Positions 19,459 to 27,853 are shown, counted from the stretch's first letter. The stretch is DNA of 64,000 nucleotides from Fulvimarina endophytica (GCF_003403015.1 NZ_QURL01000003.1:558001-622000), one strand, 5' to 3'. Translations and numbers: made by a program. Notes: generated by a model not told the origin, from the sequence alone.

Positions 19459-19982
19459 GCCGGACGATCCTCGCCGAGCCGCTGACGGCCGATGCCTTCG
19501 CCCCGTTCGGGGATGTTCTCGAAGTGTCGGGACAGCCGGACAAGATCATCAATGCCGGCCGCTGCGGCCGGTATCACGACCGCGCCCGGCTCGATTTCGG
19601 GCCGGAGGGACGGGCCGGGATCAGCATCTTCGAAAGCCGGGCGGTCGCCTTTCCGGTCGAGGTGGATCTCGTCGAGCGCCATCCGGAGGGGAGCCAGGCC
19701 TTCGTCTCGATGACCGGCCATGCCTTCCTCGTCGTCGTCGCGCCCGACGAGGACGGCAGGCCCGGAACCCCGCAGGCCTTCGTCGCGGCTCCGGGGCAGG
19801 GGATCAACTTCCATCGCGGCACCTGGCACGGCGTCCTGACGCCGCTGCACGAGCCGGGGCTCTTCGCTGTGGTCGACCGGATCGGCACGACGGCCAATCT
19901 GGAGGAATATCGGTTCGAGACGCCTTATCGCGTCGAGCCGGGTCAGGATGCGATCGAGACGGGACCGATCCGGACCGCCTGA
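19455..19982 (+). CDS. allA: Ureidoglycolate lyase
   Basis: A 175-residue cupin-like ureidoglycolate lyase, recognisable from the start EPLTADAFAPFGDVLE, the central NFHRGTWHGVLTPL with metal-binding-type His residues, and the length. It splits S-ureidoglycolate into glyoxylate and urea, so it makes the substrate of the beta-hydroxyaspartate cycle encoded immediately downstream on the other strand. It overlaps the puuE-uraD stop by four bases and ends at a hairpin shared with bhcD (19999-20020). Confidence 0.92.
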   Translation: MSRTILAEPLTADAFAPFGDVLEVSGQPDKIINAGRCGRYHDRARLDFGPEGRAGISIFESRAVAFPVEVDLVERHPEGSQAFVSMTGHAFLVVVAPDEDGRPGTPQAFVAAPGQGINFHRGTWHGVLTPLHEPGLFAVVDRIGTTANLEEYRFETPYRVEPGQDAIETGPIRTA

Positions 19983-19998
19983 AATTCTGAAGCTCCGT

Positions 19999-20020
19999 GC
20001 GCGGCCCCATGGAGCCGCGC
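19999..20020. terminator. Hairpin between convergent allA and bhcD
   Basis: GCGCGGC (19999-20005) and GCCGCGC (20014-20020) with an 8-nt loop in a 56-bp gap. On the plus strand it is followed by GCGAAAAT. It probably ends both transcripts. Confidence 0.5.
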
Positions 20021-20038
20021 GCGAAAATCATCCGTCGA

Positions 20039-21004
20039 TCAGAAATCGACCTCGATCGCGATGCCCTTTTCGACCGCGAGATCGACCACGGCGGCAGCGA
20101 CCGCGAGATCCTGGAGGCCGACGCCGGTGCCGTCGAAGAGCGTGATGTCCTTGTCGGATGTCCGTCCCGGATGGGTGCCGTTGATGACCGCGCCGATGGG
20201 CGTGATGTCGCCCTCCGCGATCAGGCCTTCGGCCACCGCGTGCTGGGCCTCGCCGATGCTGACCGACTGGGCGACCTCGTCGGTGAAGACGCGGGCCCTT
20301 TTGAGAAGCACCGCCTCAACCTCCTGCTTGCCCTTGGTGTCGGTACCCATGCAGGCGATATGGGTGCCTTCGCAGACGTGACCCGCCATCAGCGAGGGCG
20401 AGAAGGCCGAGGTGATCGAGACGATCACGTCCGCCTCGCCCATGCGGTCGAGCTCGACCGCCTCGAAGGGCAGGCCGGCTTCGACTGCGACCTTCTCGAT
20501 ATTCGGCAGCATGTCCGGATGGTAGTTCCAGCCGATCACCTTTTCGAACTTGCGCTGTTCCAGCGCCGCGCGGAGCTGGAAGGTCGCCTGATGGCCGGCG
20601 CCGATCATGCCGAGAACCTTGGCGTCGTCCCGTGCGAGATGCTTGATCGAGACGGAGGAGGCGGCGGCGGTGCGCAGGGCGGTCAGAAGATTGCCGCCGA
20701 CCATCGCCCTCACCTTGCCGGTGTCCGGATCGAAGAGGAACACCGTCGACTGGTGGTTGATGAGGCCGCGCTTATCGAGATTGTTTGGCCAGTAGCCGCC
20801 GGCCTTGAGGCCGAGAGCGAGGCCGGCCCGGTCGAAGCCGCCCTTGAAGCCGTAGAGCGCATCCTCGTGGCCGATGGCCTCGCGCACGACGGGAAAGTTC
20901 CGCGCATCGCCCGAGGCCATGGCGGCGAACACCTTCTCCACCGCTTCGAAGGCGGCTTCCCGCGTCATCAGATCGGCGATTTCCCGTTCCGGCACTATGA
21001 GCAT
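20039..21004 (-). CDS. bhcD: Iminosuccinate reductase BhcD (ornithine cyclodeaminase family)
   Basis: A 321-residue member of the ornithine cyclodeaminase/mu-crystallin family with a nucleotide-binding MIGAGHQATFQ motif near residue 128. By itself the family is broad. Here the gene is fourth in a run bhcA-bhcB-bhcC-bhcD next to an IclR regulator, the exact order described for the Paracoccus beta-hydroxyaspartate cycle, where BhcD reduces iminosuccinate to aspartate with NADH. The ATG at 21004 is chosen because GGGAGA precedes it and the family N-terminus LIVPEREI follows. A 124-base gap with two hairpins separates it from bhcC. Confidence 0.87.
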   Translation of the reverse strand: MLIVPEREIADLMTREAAFEAVEKVFAAMASGDARNFPVVREAIGHEDALYGFKGGFDRAGLALGLKAGGYWPNNLDKRGLINHQSTVFLFDPDTGKVRAMVGGNLLTALRTAAASSVSIKHLARDDAKVLGMIGAGHQATFQLRAALEQRKFEKVIGWNYHPDMLPNIEKVAVEAGLPFEAVELDRMGEADVIVSITSAFSPSLMAGHVCEGTHIACMGTDTKGKQEVEAVLLKRARVFTDEVAQSVSIGEAQHAVAEGLIAEGDITPIGAVINGTHPGRTSDKDITLFDGTGVGLQDLAVAAAVVDLAVEKGIAIEVDF

Positions 21005-21025
21005 CGTCGTCTCCCAGGAATGATC

Positions 21026-21115
21026 GCACCCATGCCCGTGGCGGACGCGGCCATGGCGCATGGGTGCTTCTGATAAGAATTTGGATTGGACGGGCGGCCT
21101 GTCTGGTGGCCGCCC
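21026..21115 (-). repeat. Two hairpins between bhcC and bhcD
   Basis: First on the transcript: GGGCGGCC (21092-21099) with GGCCGCCC (21108-21115), beginning 13 bases after the bhcC stop. Second: GCACCCATGC (21026-21035) with GCATGGGTGC (21058-21067), perfect over 10 bp. Neither has a clear U-tract. They may tune bhcD expression or protect the upstream mRNA. Confidence 0.45.
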
Positions 21116-21128
21116 CACATGTCGTCGA

Positions 21129-22292
21129 TCAGTAGGCCTTGCCGCGCGCAGAGACCGGCCAGAGCGTCTCGACCCTGCCGCCGCGAACGCCGACATACCA
21201 GTCGTGGACATTGGCCGTCGGGTCGCAGTGGCCGGGCACGAGGCGCAGCTTGTCGTTGACCTTCAAAACCCCGTTCGGATCGGCGATGACGCCGTGCTCG
21301 TCCGAGCATTTGACGTAGGTGACGTCGTCTCGCCCGAAGATCACCGGCAGGCCGCTGTCGACGGACTGGGCCTTGAGCCCGGCATCGCAGATCGCCTTGT
21401 CGGCCTTCGCATGGCTCATCACCGAGGTGAGGATGAAGAAGGCGTTCTCCCACTCGCCCTGGTCGATGCGATTGCCGTCCCGGTCGAGAATGCGGCCGTA
21501 ATCGGCATCCATGAAGGCGTAGGAGCCGCATTGCAGCTCGTTGTAGACGCCGGAGGCCGCCTCGAAATAGTAGGAGCCGGTGCCGCCGCCCGAGACGAGT
21601 TCGCAGGCGATCCCCTCGGCCTTCAGGCTCTCGACGGCGTCCTTCACCATGGCGATGGCGACGTCCACCTTGGCCTTGCGGTCTTCGTAGCCGTCGATGT
21701 GCTGCATGGCGCCCTGATAGGCCTGGATGCCCTTGAAGGTCAGCCCGTCCGCGTCCCTCACCGCCTTGGCGATCTCGACGACCGCCTCGCTCGTCGTCAC
21801 GCCGCAACGGCCCGCGCCGCAATCGATCTCGATGAAGATGCCGAGTTCGGTTCCGTGGCGCGTTGCGGCCTCGGAGAGTTCGGCCACGTTTGCGATATCG
21901 TCGACGCAGACGATCACCTTCGAGCCGAGCTTCGGCAGGCGGGCGAGCCGGTCGATCTTGGCCGGATCGCGCACTTCGTTGGAGACGAGGATGTCCTCGA
22001 TGCCGCCGCGCGCGAAGACCTCGGCCTCCGAGACCTTCTGGCAGCAGACGCCGACCGCGCCGCCGAGCCGCTCCTGGAGCTTGGCCACGTCGACCGACTT
22101 GTGCATCTTGCCATGCACCCGGTGGCGCATGCCGTGGGCTTTCGCGTAGTCGCCCATCTTCTTGATGTTGCGCTCCAGCGCGTCGAGATCAAGGACGAGG
22201 CAGGGCGTCTGGATATCGGCCTCGTTCATGCCGGGGAGCGCCGGAACGTCGTAGCCGACTTCGAGCGCCTCGGGATTGAATGGCTTGTTCAT
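21129..22292 (-). CDS. bhcC: Erythro-beta-hydroxyaspartate aldolase BhcC (D-threonine aldolase fold)
   Basis: A 387-residue PLP enzyme of the fold-type III D-threonine aldolase/DSD1 family. The likely PLP lysine is Lys62 in HGKMHKS; downstream are DCGAGRCG, YQGAMQH and the metal-binding tail VPGHCDPTANVHD. In the beta-hydroxyaspartate cycle it condenses glyoxylate with glycine to give (2R,3S)-beta-hydroxyaspartate. The assignment rests on its place between bhcB and bhcD. Outside this context it would be called a D-threonine aldolase-like protein. It starts 14 bases after bhcB. Confidence 0.88.
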   Translation of the reverse strand: MNKPFNPEALEVGYDVPALPGMNEADIQTPCLVLDLDALERNIKKMGDYAKAHGMRHRVHGKMHKSVDVAKLQERLGGAVGVCCQKVSEAEVFARGGIEDILVSNEVRDPAKIDRLARLPKLGSKVIVCVDDIANVAELSEAATRHGTELGIFIEIDCGAGRCGVTTSEAVVEIAKAVRDADGLTFKGIQAYQGAMQHIDGYEDRKAKVDVAIAMVKDAVESLKAEGIACELVSGGGTGSYYFEAASGVYNELQCGSYAFMDADYGRILDRDGNRIDQGEWENAFFILTSVMSHAKADKAICDAGLKAQSVDSGLPVIFGRDDVTYVKCSDEHGVIADPNGVLKVNDKLRLVPGHCDPTANVHDWYVGVRGGRVETLWPVSARGKAY

Positions 22293-22306
22293 GACCGCAG
22301 CCTCCT

Positions 22307-23257
22307 TCACTGGATCCAGGGCAGCATGTCGAGATCGACATTGCCGCCGGTGACGATGATGCCGACGCGCTTGCCCCTGAAGGCGTCGGGATGTTTCAGG
22401 ACGATGGCGAGCGGCACCGCGCTCGATGCCTCCATGACGATCCGCAGATGCTTCCAGACGAGCTTCATCGCATCGACGATCTCGGTCTCGGAGGCGGTGT
22501 AGATCTCGTGGACATGGTTCGACACGAAGTGCCAGGTGAGATCCTTCAGCGGCACCAGAAGCCCGTCGGCGATGGTCTTCGGCGCATCGTCGGCGATGAT
22601 GTGGCCGGCCTTGAAGCTGCGATAGGCATCGTCCGCCTGTTCGGGCTCGGCCGCGATCACTCGCGTTTCGGGGGCGAGCGTCGCGAGCGTCAGGCAGGTG
22701 CCCGAGATCATGCCGCCGCCACCGATCGGGGCGACCACCATGTCGAGCCCGCCGGTCTGCTCCATGAACTCCTTCGAGCAGGTTCCCTGGCCGGCGATGA
22801 CGCGCGGATCGTTGTAGGGATGGACGAAATCGCCGCCCGTCTCCGCCTCGATCCTGGCGAAAGTCGCTTCGCGCGACGAGGTCGAGGGCTCGCATTCGGT
22901 GATCCTGCCGCCGAAGCGCCGGACCGTGTCCTTCTTGGCCTGGGGCGCGGTGCGCGGCATCACCACATTGCAGGGAATGCCGCGCCGCATGGCGGCATAG
23001 CTGAGGCAGGAGGCGTGATTGCCCGAGGAATGCGTGGCAACGCCCTTTTCGGCCTGGGCCTCGCTGAGGCCGAAGACCGCGTTCGCGGCCCCGCGCACCT
23101 TGAAGGCGCCCGGTTCCTGAAAGTTCTCGCACTTGAAGAACAATTCGCAGCCGGCGCGCTCGTTGAGATAATCGGAGGTGCGGATCGGGGTTCGCCGGAT
23201 ATGCGGCCCGATCCGCTCATGGGCTGCGAGCATGTCGTCATAGGTGGGAATGATCAT
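22307..23257 (-). CDS. bhcB: Beta-hydroxyaspartate dehydratase BhcB (serine/threonine dehydratase fold)
   Basis: A 316-residue fold-type II PLP enzyme. Lys53 in GAFKVRGA is the Schiff-base lysine, SSGNHA follows near residue 77, and PIGGGGMISG is the phosphate-binding loop. Generic annotation would be threonine dehydratase/serine racemase. In the four-gene bhc order it removes water from beta-hydroxyaspartate to give iminosuccinate. It begins 12 bases after bhcA and precedes bhcC by 14, a tight operon. Confidence 0.88.
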   Translation of the reverse strand: MIIPTYDDMLAAHERIGPHIRRTPIRTSDYLNERAGCELFFKCENFQEPGAFKVRGAANAVFGLSEAQAEKGVATHSSGNHASCLSYAAMRRGIPCNVVMPRTAPQAKKDTVRRFGGRITECEPSTSSREATFARIEAETGGDFVHPYNDPRVIAGQGTCSKEFMEQTGGLDMVVAPIGGGGMISGTCLTLATLAPETRVIAAEPEQADDAYRSFKAGHIIADDAPKTIADGLLVPLKDLTWHFVSNHVHEIYTASETEIVDAMKLVWKHLRIVMEASSAVPLAIVLKHPDAFRGKRVGIIVTGGNVDLDMLPWIQ

Positions 23258-23269
23258 CGGTCTCTTTCG

Positions 23270-24460
23270 TCAGGCGGCCTGAAGGGCGGCCACGGCGTGG
23301 CTCGAGCGATAGTGTTCCTGGGCGGCGGCGACGCCCGATCCGAGCGCGATGTTTAGGCCGAGATCGGCCATGCACATCTCGATCGTCGCAAGACCCGACA
23401 GCATCATGACATCGGTGAGACTGCCCAGATGGCCGATCCGGAAGGCCCGGCCAGCCAGTTCCCCGAGCCCGGTGCCGAGGGCGACCCCGTAGACCTTCGC
23501 GGCATGGGTGACGATATCGGTGGCGTTGAAGCCCTCGGGTGTGCGCACCGCACTGACGGTGTCCGACTGGACGTCGGGCGAGAGGGCGCAGAGGCCCAGA
23601 CCCCAGGCCCGGACGGCGGCCCGCACGCCCTCGGCGATGCGGTGATGGCGGGCGAAGACGTTGTCGAGCCCTTCCTCGAGCAGCATGTCGGAGGCGAGCT
23701 TCAGCCCGTTCATCAGGCCGACCGGCGGGGTGTAGGGATAGGCGTTGGCGGCATAGCCCCGGGCCATGTCGCGGATATCGAAGAAGGTGCGCGGCAGCTT
23801 CGCGGTGGCCGTCGCGGCCATCGCGCGCTCCGAAAAGCCAAGGATCGCAAGGCCCGGCGGCATCATGAAGCCCTTTTGGGACCCGGTGACGGCGATGTCG
23901 ACGCCCCAGTCGTCGAAGCGGAAGTCCATCGAGGCGATCGAGCTCACGCCGTCGACGAGGAGAAGCGCGGGATGGCCCGCATCGTCCATCGCCCGGCGCA
24001 GGGCCCCGATATCGGAGCGCACGCCCGTCGCCGTCTCGTTATGGGTCGCCAGAACCGCCCTGATCGCATGTCCCCGATCGGCCTTCAGGATCTCGCCATA
24101 GCGCTCGGCCGGAAGCCCCGCGCCCCACGGGGTCTCGATGATCTCGACATCGAGGCCGTGGCGCTGGCACATGTCGATCCAGCGATGGCTGAACATGCCG
24201 TTGCGCGCGACGAGAACCCTGTCGCCGGGCGACAGCGTGTTGCCGATCGCGCATTCCCATCCGCCCGTTCCGGTCGAGGGGAAGAGGAAGATCTCGGCGC
24301 TGCGCGATTTCAGAACCGCGCGCACGTTCTTCAGGCACGGATTGAGAATGGTGCCGAACACCGGCGAACGGTGGTCGATCGTGGCCATGTCGCAGGCCTT
24401 GCGGATCTCTTCCGGCATGTTGGTGGGACCGGGAATGAAAACCGGGTTCTGGAAGCTCAT
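23270..24460 (-). CDS. bhcA: Aspartate-glyoxylate aminotransferase BhcA
   Basis: A 396-residue class V aminotransferase related to serine-glyoxylate aminotransferases. The PLP lysine is Lys196 (TGSQKGFMMPPG), preceded by the LLVDGVSSIASMDF segment that holds the PLP aspartate. In the beta-hydroxyaspartate cycle BhcA transfers the amino group of aspartate to glyoxylate, giving oxaloacetate and regenerating glycine for BhcC. It is the first gene of the bhcA-B-C-D operon and is divergent from the IclR gene. A plain serine-glyoxylate transaminase is the alternative if the neighbours are ignored. Confidence 0.9.
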   Translation of the reverse strand: MSFQNPVFIPGPTNMPEEIRKACDMATIDHRSPVFGTILNPCLKNVRAVLKSRSAEIFLFPSTGTGGWECAIGNTLSPGDRVLVARNGMFSHRWIDMCQRHGLDVEIIETPWGAGLPAERYGEILKADRGHAIRAVLATHNETATGVRSDIGALRRAMDDAGHPALLLVDGVSSIASMDFRFDDWGVDIAVTGSQKGFMMPPGLAILGFSERAMAATATAKLPRTFFDIRDMARGYAANAYPYTPPVGLMNGLKLASDMLLEEGLDNVFARHHRIAEGVRAAVRAWGLGLCALSPDVQSDTVSAVRTPEGFNATDIVTHAAKVYGVALGTGLGELAGRAFRIGHLGSLTDVMMLSGLATIEMCMADLGLNIALGSGVAAAQEHYRSSHAVAALQAA

Positions 24461-24582
24461 GGCCGTATCCTCCTCTGGCTCGTCCCTTGTCTAGGCCATC
24501 GCAGCGCGGAAGGATATTTTTGCATTCATTTCCGCATGGACGATGGCATTGCGAAAACATCCAGCATTGTCAGTGGCTTGAT

Positions 24583-24612
24583 TTTTTCATATGATGGAAT
24601 TGTTTTTCATAT
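24583..24612. promoter_or_regulatory. Direct repeat TTTTTCATAT in the bhcR-bhcA divergent region
   Basis: Two exact 10-mers TTTTTCATAT at 24583-24592 and 24603-24612, 20 bases apart (two helical turns), in an AT-rich pocket of an otherwise GC-rich locus. Their position between bhcA and bhcR makes them candidate BhcR or promoter sites. Confidence 0.45.
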
Positions 24613-24629
24613 CGGGAGCGAGGCAGCTT

Positions 24630-25469
24630 TTGGATATCGCGAAGAATGACCGCAAGGCCCGCGGCCGGCCCCGCGGCTGGGCCGATCCGGCCGACCAGAA
24701 CACCATCAAGTCCCTCGAACGGGCGATGGAGATCTTCGAATATCTGAGCGAGGCGTCGGGGCAGACGCTTTCGGCGCTTTCGGCCGATCTGGGCCAGGCG
24801 CCCGCGACCGTCTACCGGGTGCTCCTGACGCTGGAAAAGCGGCGCCTCGTCGAATTCGACGCCGAGGACCAGCGCTGGCATATCGGACCCCATGCCTTCG
24901 TCATCGGATCGCGCTTCCTGCGCCGCACCTCGCTCGTGGAGCGAGCCCGTCCGATCATGCGCCGCCTGATGGAGGCGACGGGGGAGACGGCCAATCTCGG
25001 TATCGTCCAGGACGATGCGGTGCTGTTCGTCAGTCAGGTGGAGACCCATGCGAGCATCCGCGCCTTCTTTCCGCCCGGCACGCTCTCGCCGCTGCACGCC
25101 TCGGGCATCGGCAAGGCGCTGCTCGCCCAGATGCCGCGAGAGCGCCTCGACCGCATCCTTTCGCGCAACGGCCTCCAGGCCTTCACGCCGAAGACCCTGA
25201 CGACGAGGGCCGATCTCGATCGCGATCTTGAGGTCACGCGCGCACGCGGCCATTCGATCGACGACGAGGAGCGCAATGGGGGCATGCGCTGCGTGGCGGC
25301 GCCGGTCTTCGACATGCACGGGGAAGCTGCGGCCGGCATCTCGGTGTCTGGACCGACCAGCCGGATGAGCGAGGAAAAGGCGTCGAGCCTTGCCGCGCTG
25401 GTGGTGGGGGCGGCGGCCGAACTGACCGTCGCGCTCGGCGGCGCCGCGCCCGTCCGCCCGCCCGCCTGA
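24630..25469 (+). CDS. bhcR: IclR-family regulator BhcR
   Basis: A 279-residue IclR-type protein: an N-terminal winged helix (NTIKSLERAMEIFEYLSEAS, then ATVYRVLLTLEKRRLVE) and a C-terminal effector domain (LGIVQDDAVLFVSQVE, LSPLHASGIGKALLAQMP). In Paracoccus, BhcR controls bhcABCD and responds to glyoxylate. I chose the TTG at 24630 because GGGAGCGAGG lies just upstream. The ATG at 24591 would place the direct repeat inside the coding region and lacks a ribosome-binding site, but it cannot be excluded. The 3' end is seven bases from the convergent allE gene. Confidence 0.87.
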   Translation: MDIAKNDRKARGRPRGWADPADQNTIKSLERAMEIFEYLSEASGQTLSALSADLGQAPATVYRVLLTLEKRRLVEFDAEDQRWHIGPHAFVIGSRFLRRTSLVERARPIMRRLMEATGETANLGIVQDDAVLFVSQVETHASIRAFFPPGTLSPLHASGIGKALLAQMPRERLDRILSRNGLQAFTPKTLTTRADLDRDLEVTRARGHSIDDEERNGGMRCVAAPVFDMHGEAAAGISVSGPTSRMSEEKASSLAALVVGAAAELTVALGGAAPVRPPA

Positions 25470-25476
25470 GCTTTGC

Positions 25477-26322
25477 CTACCGGCGAGCCGGTCCGCCCAT
25501 TGCGGGGCCGAGCTTCATATGCCGGTTCACGTCCTTGTAGAGGAGATAGCGGAACTTGCCCGGTCCCCCGGCATAGCAGGCCTGGGGGCAGAAGGCGCGC
25601 AGCCACATGTAGTCGCCGGCCTCCACCTCGACCCAGTCCTGGTTGAGGCGGTAGACCGCCTTGCCTTCCAGAACGTAGAGCCCGTGTTCCATCACATGGG
25701 TCTCGCAGAAGGGAATGACGGCGCCCGGCTCGAAGGTGACGACGGTCACATGCATGTCGTGGCGCATGTCCGAGGGGTCGACGAAGCGGGTCGTCGCCCA
25801 TTTTCCGTCGGTGCCGGGCATCTGCGTCGGCGCGACGTCGGCGTCGTTCGTCACGATCACCTCGGGATGGTCGATGCCCTCCACGGCTTCATAGGCCTTG
25901 CGGATCCAGTGGAAGCGGACGGGGGCGTCGCCGTCGTTCTCGAAGGTCCAGTCGGTCGCGGGCGGCAGGAAGACGTAGCTTCCCGGCCGCAGCCCATGGC
26001 TCTTACCGGCGACGACGATCTTCGCCGTCCCTTCCACGACGAAGAGGACGCCTTCGGCGTGGCGGTCGGTTTCCGGCCGCCTGGATCCGCCGCCGGGCGC
26101 GACCTCCATGATGTATTGGGAGAAGGTCTCCGCAAAGCCGCTCAAGGGGCGCGACAGGACCCAGAGACGCGTCCCCTCCCAGAAGGGCAGGAAGCTCGTG
26201 ACGATGTCCTGCATGGTTCCGCGCGGAATGACCGCATAGGCATCGGTGAAGACGGCGCGGTCGGTGAGGAGCTGCTCCTGCGGCGGATGTCCGCCCTTCG
26301 GCGCGAAATATCGTTGGGTCAT
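25477..26322 (-). CDS. allE: (S)-ureidoglycine aminohydrolase AllE (bicupin)
   Basis: A 281-residue protein with two cupin domains: the first includes EGVLFVVEGTAKIVV and SYVFLPPATDW, the second CETHVMEHGLYVLEGKAVYRLN with His and Glu ligands for Mn. The sequence agrees with YlbA/AllE, which hydrolyses S-ureidoglycine to S-ureidoglycolate and ammonia. Its product is the substrate of AllA encoded on the other side of the bhc cluster. The ATG at 26322 is used, since the upstream extension lacks similarity. It is the last gene of the minus-strand xdhA-B-C, permease, guaD, allE run. Confidence 0.9.
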   Translation of the reverse strand: MTQRYFAPKGGHPPQEQLLTDRAVFTDAYAVIPRGTMQDIVTSFLPFWEGTRLWVLSRPLSGFAETFSQYIMEVAPGGGSRRPETDRHAEGVLFVVEGTAKIVVAGKSHGLRPGSYVFLPPATDWTFENDGDAPVRFHWIRKAYEAVEGIDHPEVIVTNDADVAPTQMPGTDGKWATTRFVDPSDMRHDMHVTVVTFEPGAVIPFCETHVMEHGLYVLEGKAVYRLNQDWVEVEAGDYMWLRAFCPQACYAGGPGKFRYLLYKDVNRHMKLGPAMGGPARR

Positions 26323-26344
26323 GGGGTGGCTCCGGGTTTGCTGA

Positions 26345-26367
26345 CCGCCCTTCGTAAAAAAGGGCGG
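26345..26367 (-). repeat. Hairpin between guaD and allE
   Basis: CCGCCCTT (26345-26352) and AAGGGCGG (26360-26367), perfect 8-bp stem with a 7-nt A/T-rich loop, in the 128-base gap ahead of allE. It could partly terminate or process the long purine transcript. Confidence 0.5.
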
Positions 26368-26450
26368 CGCGTCCCGCCAGCGCCGGCCTTGCGATAGGTG
26401 CTTTCGCAAAGCCTTGAAGATGGGCGCGGCGGGACCTCTCCCTCGCCGCC

Positions 26451-27782
26451 TCAGGCCGTTTCGAGGAGACGGGGCCCGGCGCCCGCCGTTGCGCGCTTGG
26501 CCGCGCGGCCGGCGACATAGACCTCCGCGATCGCCCGGTCGTCGCCCATCACCTGAAGAACGAACAATTCCTCGGCGAGCGACCGGGCCCGCTCCATGCG
26601 CAGCGCCATGGCCGGGGTCGCGCAGGCGTCGAGCACTACGATGTCGGCCGCCGTTCCCTCGTCGAGCGTTCCGATCCGGTCCTCCATGCCGAGGACGGCG
26701 GCATTGGCCCGCGTCGCCCAGTCGAAGGCCTGGAGCGGGTGAAGCGCCTGCCCGTTGAGCTGGAGGATCTTGTAGCCCTCCGACAGGGTCTCAAGCATGG
26801 AATAGCTGGTGCCGCCGCCCACATCGGTCGCGATGCCGCTGAGGATGCCGCGACCGGCGAGTCCCTCGTGGTCGAAGAGACCGGAGCCGAGGAAGAGGTT
26901 CGAGGTCGGGCAGAAGACCGGATGGGCCCCGCTCGCCGCGAGCGCCTCGATCTCGCGCGGAAGGAGATGGATGGCGTGTCCGAGCAGCGTATTCGCGCGC
27001 ACGAGGCCGTATTGCTCGTAGACGTCGAGATAGTCGCGCGCCTGCGGATAGAGACTTGCCGTGTAGGCGATCTCGTCCTTGTTTTCGGACAGATGGGTCT
27101 GGATCGGGCAGTCCGGGTTCTCGCGGGCGAGCGTCCCCGCCATCTCCATCTGTTCGGGCGTCGAGGTGATCGCGAAGCGGGGCGAGATGACGTAGCGGGC
27201 CCGGCCCCGACCATGCCATTTCGCGATCAGCGCGCTGGTATCGTCATAGGCCGATTGCGGGGTGTCGCGGAGGCCGTCCGGGGCGTTGCGGTCCATCAGG
27301 ACCTTGCCGCCGAGCATCGCCATGCCGCGCCTTTCGGCCTCCGCGAAATAGGCTTCGACCGAGGCGGGATGGACCGAGCAGAAGGCGGTGGCGGTCGTCG
27401 TGCCGTGGGCGATCAGCTGGTCGAAGAAGGCGCGCGCCATGCGTGCCGCATGGTCGGGGTCGGCAAAGCGCGTCTCTTCGGGAAAGGTGTAGGTGTTCAG
27501 CCAGTCGAGGAGCTGGGCGCCCCAGGAGGCGATGACCTGGATCTGCGGGAAGTGGATGTGGGTGTCGATGAACCCCGCCATCAGCAGCATCGGCCGGTGA
27601 TCGGTGACCGTTGCCTCGGGCGCGAGGCGGGCGATCTCGCCATACTCGCCGCGCCGGGCGATCAGGCCGTCCCGGATCAGAAGCGCGCCGTCCTCGATGA
27701 AGGTATAGGCGCCGGCGTCCTCCCCGTTGCGGGGCGCCCGATGAAAGGTCAGGAGGCGTCCGCGCAGAACGGTCTCGGTCAT
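26451..27782 (-). CDS. guaD: Guanine deaminase
   Basis: A 443-residue amidohydrolase-superfamily enzyme. The metal site is visible as DTHIHF (His75, His77), THLSENKDEI, GHAIHL and the late Asp in ATDVGGGTSYSML. The sequence around FPQIQVIASWGAQLLDWLNTYTFPEE is typical of guanine deaminases, which convert guanine to xanthine and ammonia in the cytoplasm. The ATG at 27782 has GGAG upstream; an in-frame ATG at 27800 lacks one. It follows the permease and xdhABC on the same strand and supplies xanthine to XdhAB. Confidence 0.92.
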   Translation of the reverse strand: MTETVLRGRLLTFHRAPRNGEDAGAYTFIEDGALLIRDGLIARRGEYGEIARLAPEATVTDHRPMLLMAGFIDTHIHFPQIQVIASWGAQLLDWLNTYTFPEETRFADPDHAARMARAFFDQLIAHGTTTATAFCSVHPASVEAYFAEAERRGMAMLGGKVLMDRNAPDGLRDTPQSAYDDTSALIAKWHGRGRARYVISPRFAITSTPEQMEMAGTLARENPDCPIQTHLSENKDEIAYTASLYPQARDYLDVYEQYGLVRANTLLGHAIHLLPREIEALAASGAHPVFCPTSNLFLGSGLFDHEGLAGRGILSGIATDVGGGTSYSMLETLSEGYKILQLNGQALHPLQAFDWATRANAAVLGMEDRIGTLDEGTAADIVVLDACATPAMALRMERARSLAEELFVLQVMGDDRAIAEVYVAGRAAKRATAGAGPRLLETA

Positions 27783-27807
27783 GGGTCTTGTCTCCGTCAT
27801 TTCGTAT

Positions 27808-27840
27808 CGGGCGGGCCGGCCGCGATGGCCGTCCCGCCCG
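27808..27840 (-). repeat. Hairpin between the purine permease and guaD
   Basis: CGGGCGGG (27808-27815) and CCCGCCCG (27833-27840), with an inner CGGCC/GGCCG stem, beginning 13 bases after the permease stop. No T-tract follows on the transcribed strand, so partial termination or mRNA stabilisation is more likely than full termination. Confidence 0.5.
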
Positions 27841-27853
27841 GATCTCCTGAGGT

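Noticed and set aside
21129..23132. An apparent 667-residue fusion covering bhcC and part of bhcB
   Set aside because: The N-terminal part is bhcB read in the wrong frame. The real bhcC starts with ATG at 22292, preceded by AAGGAGGC-like sequence.
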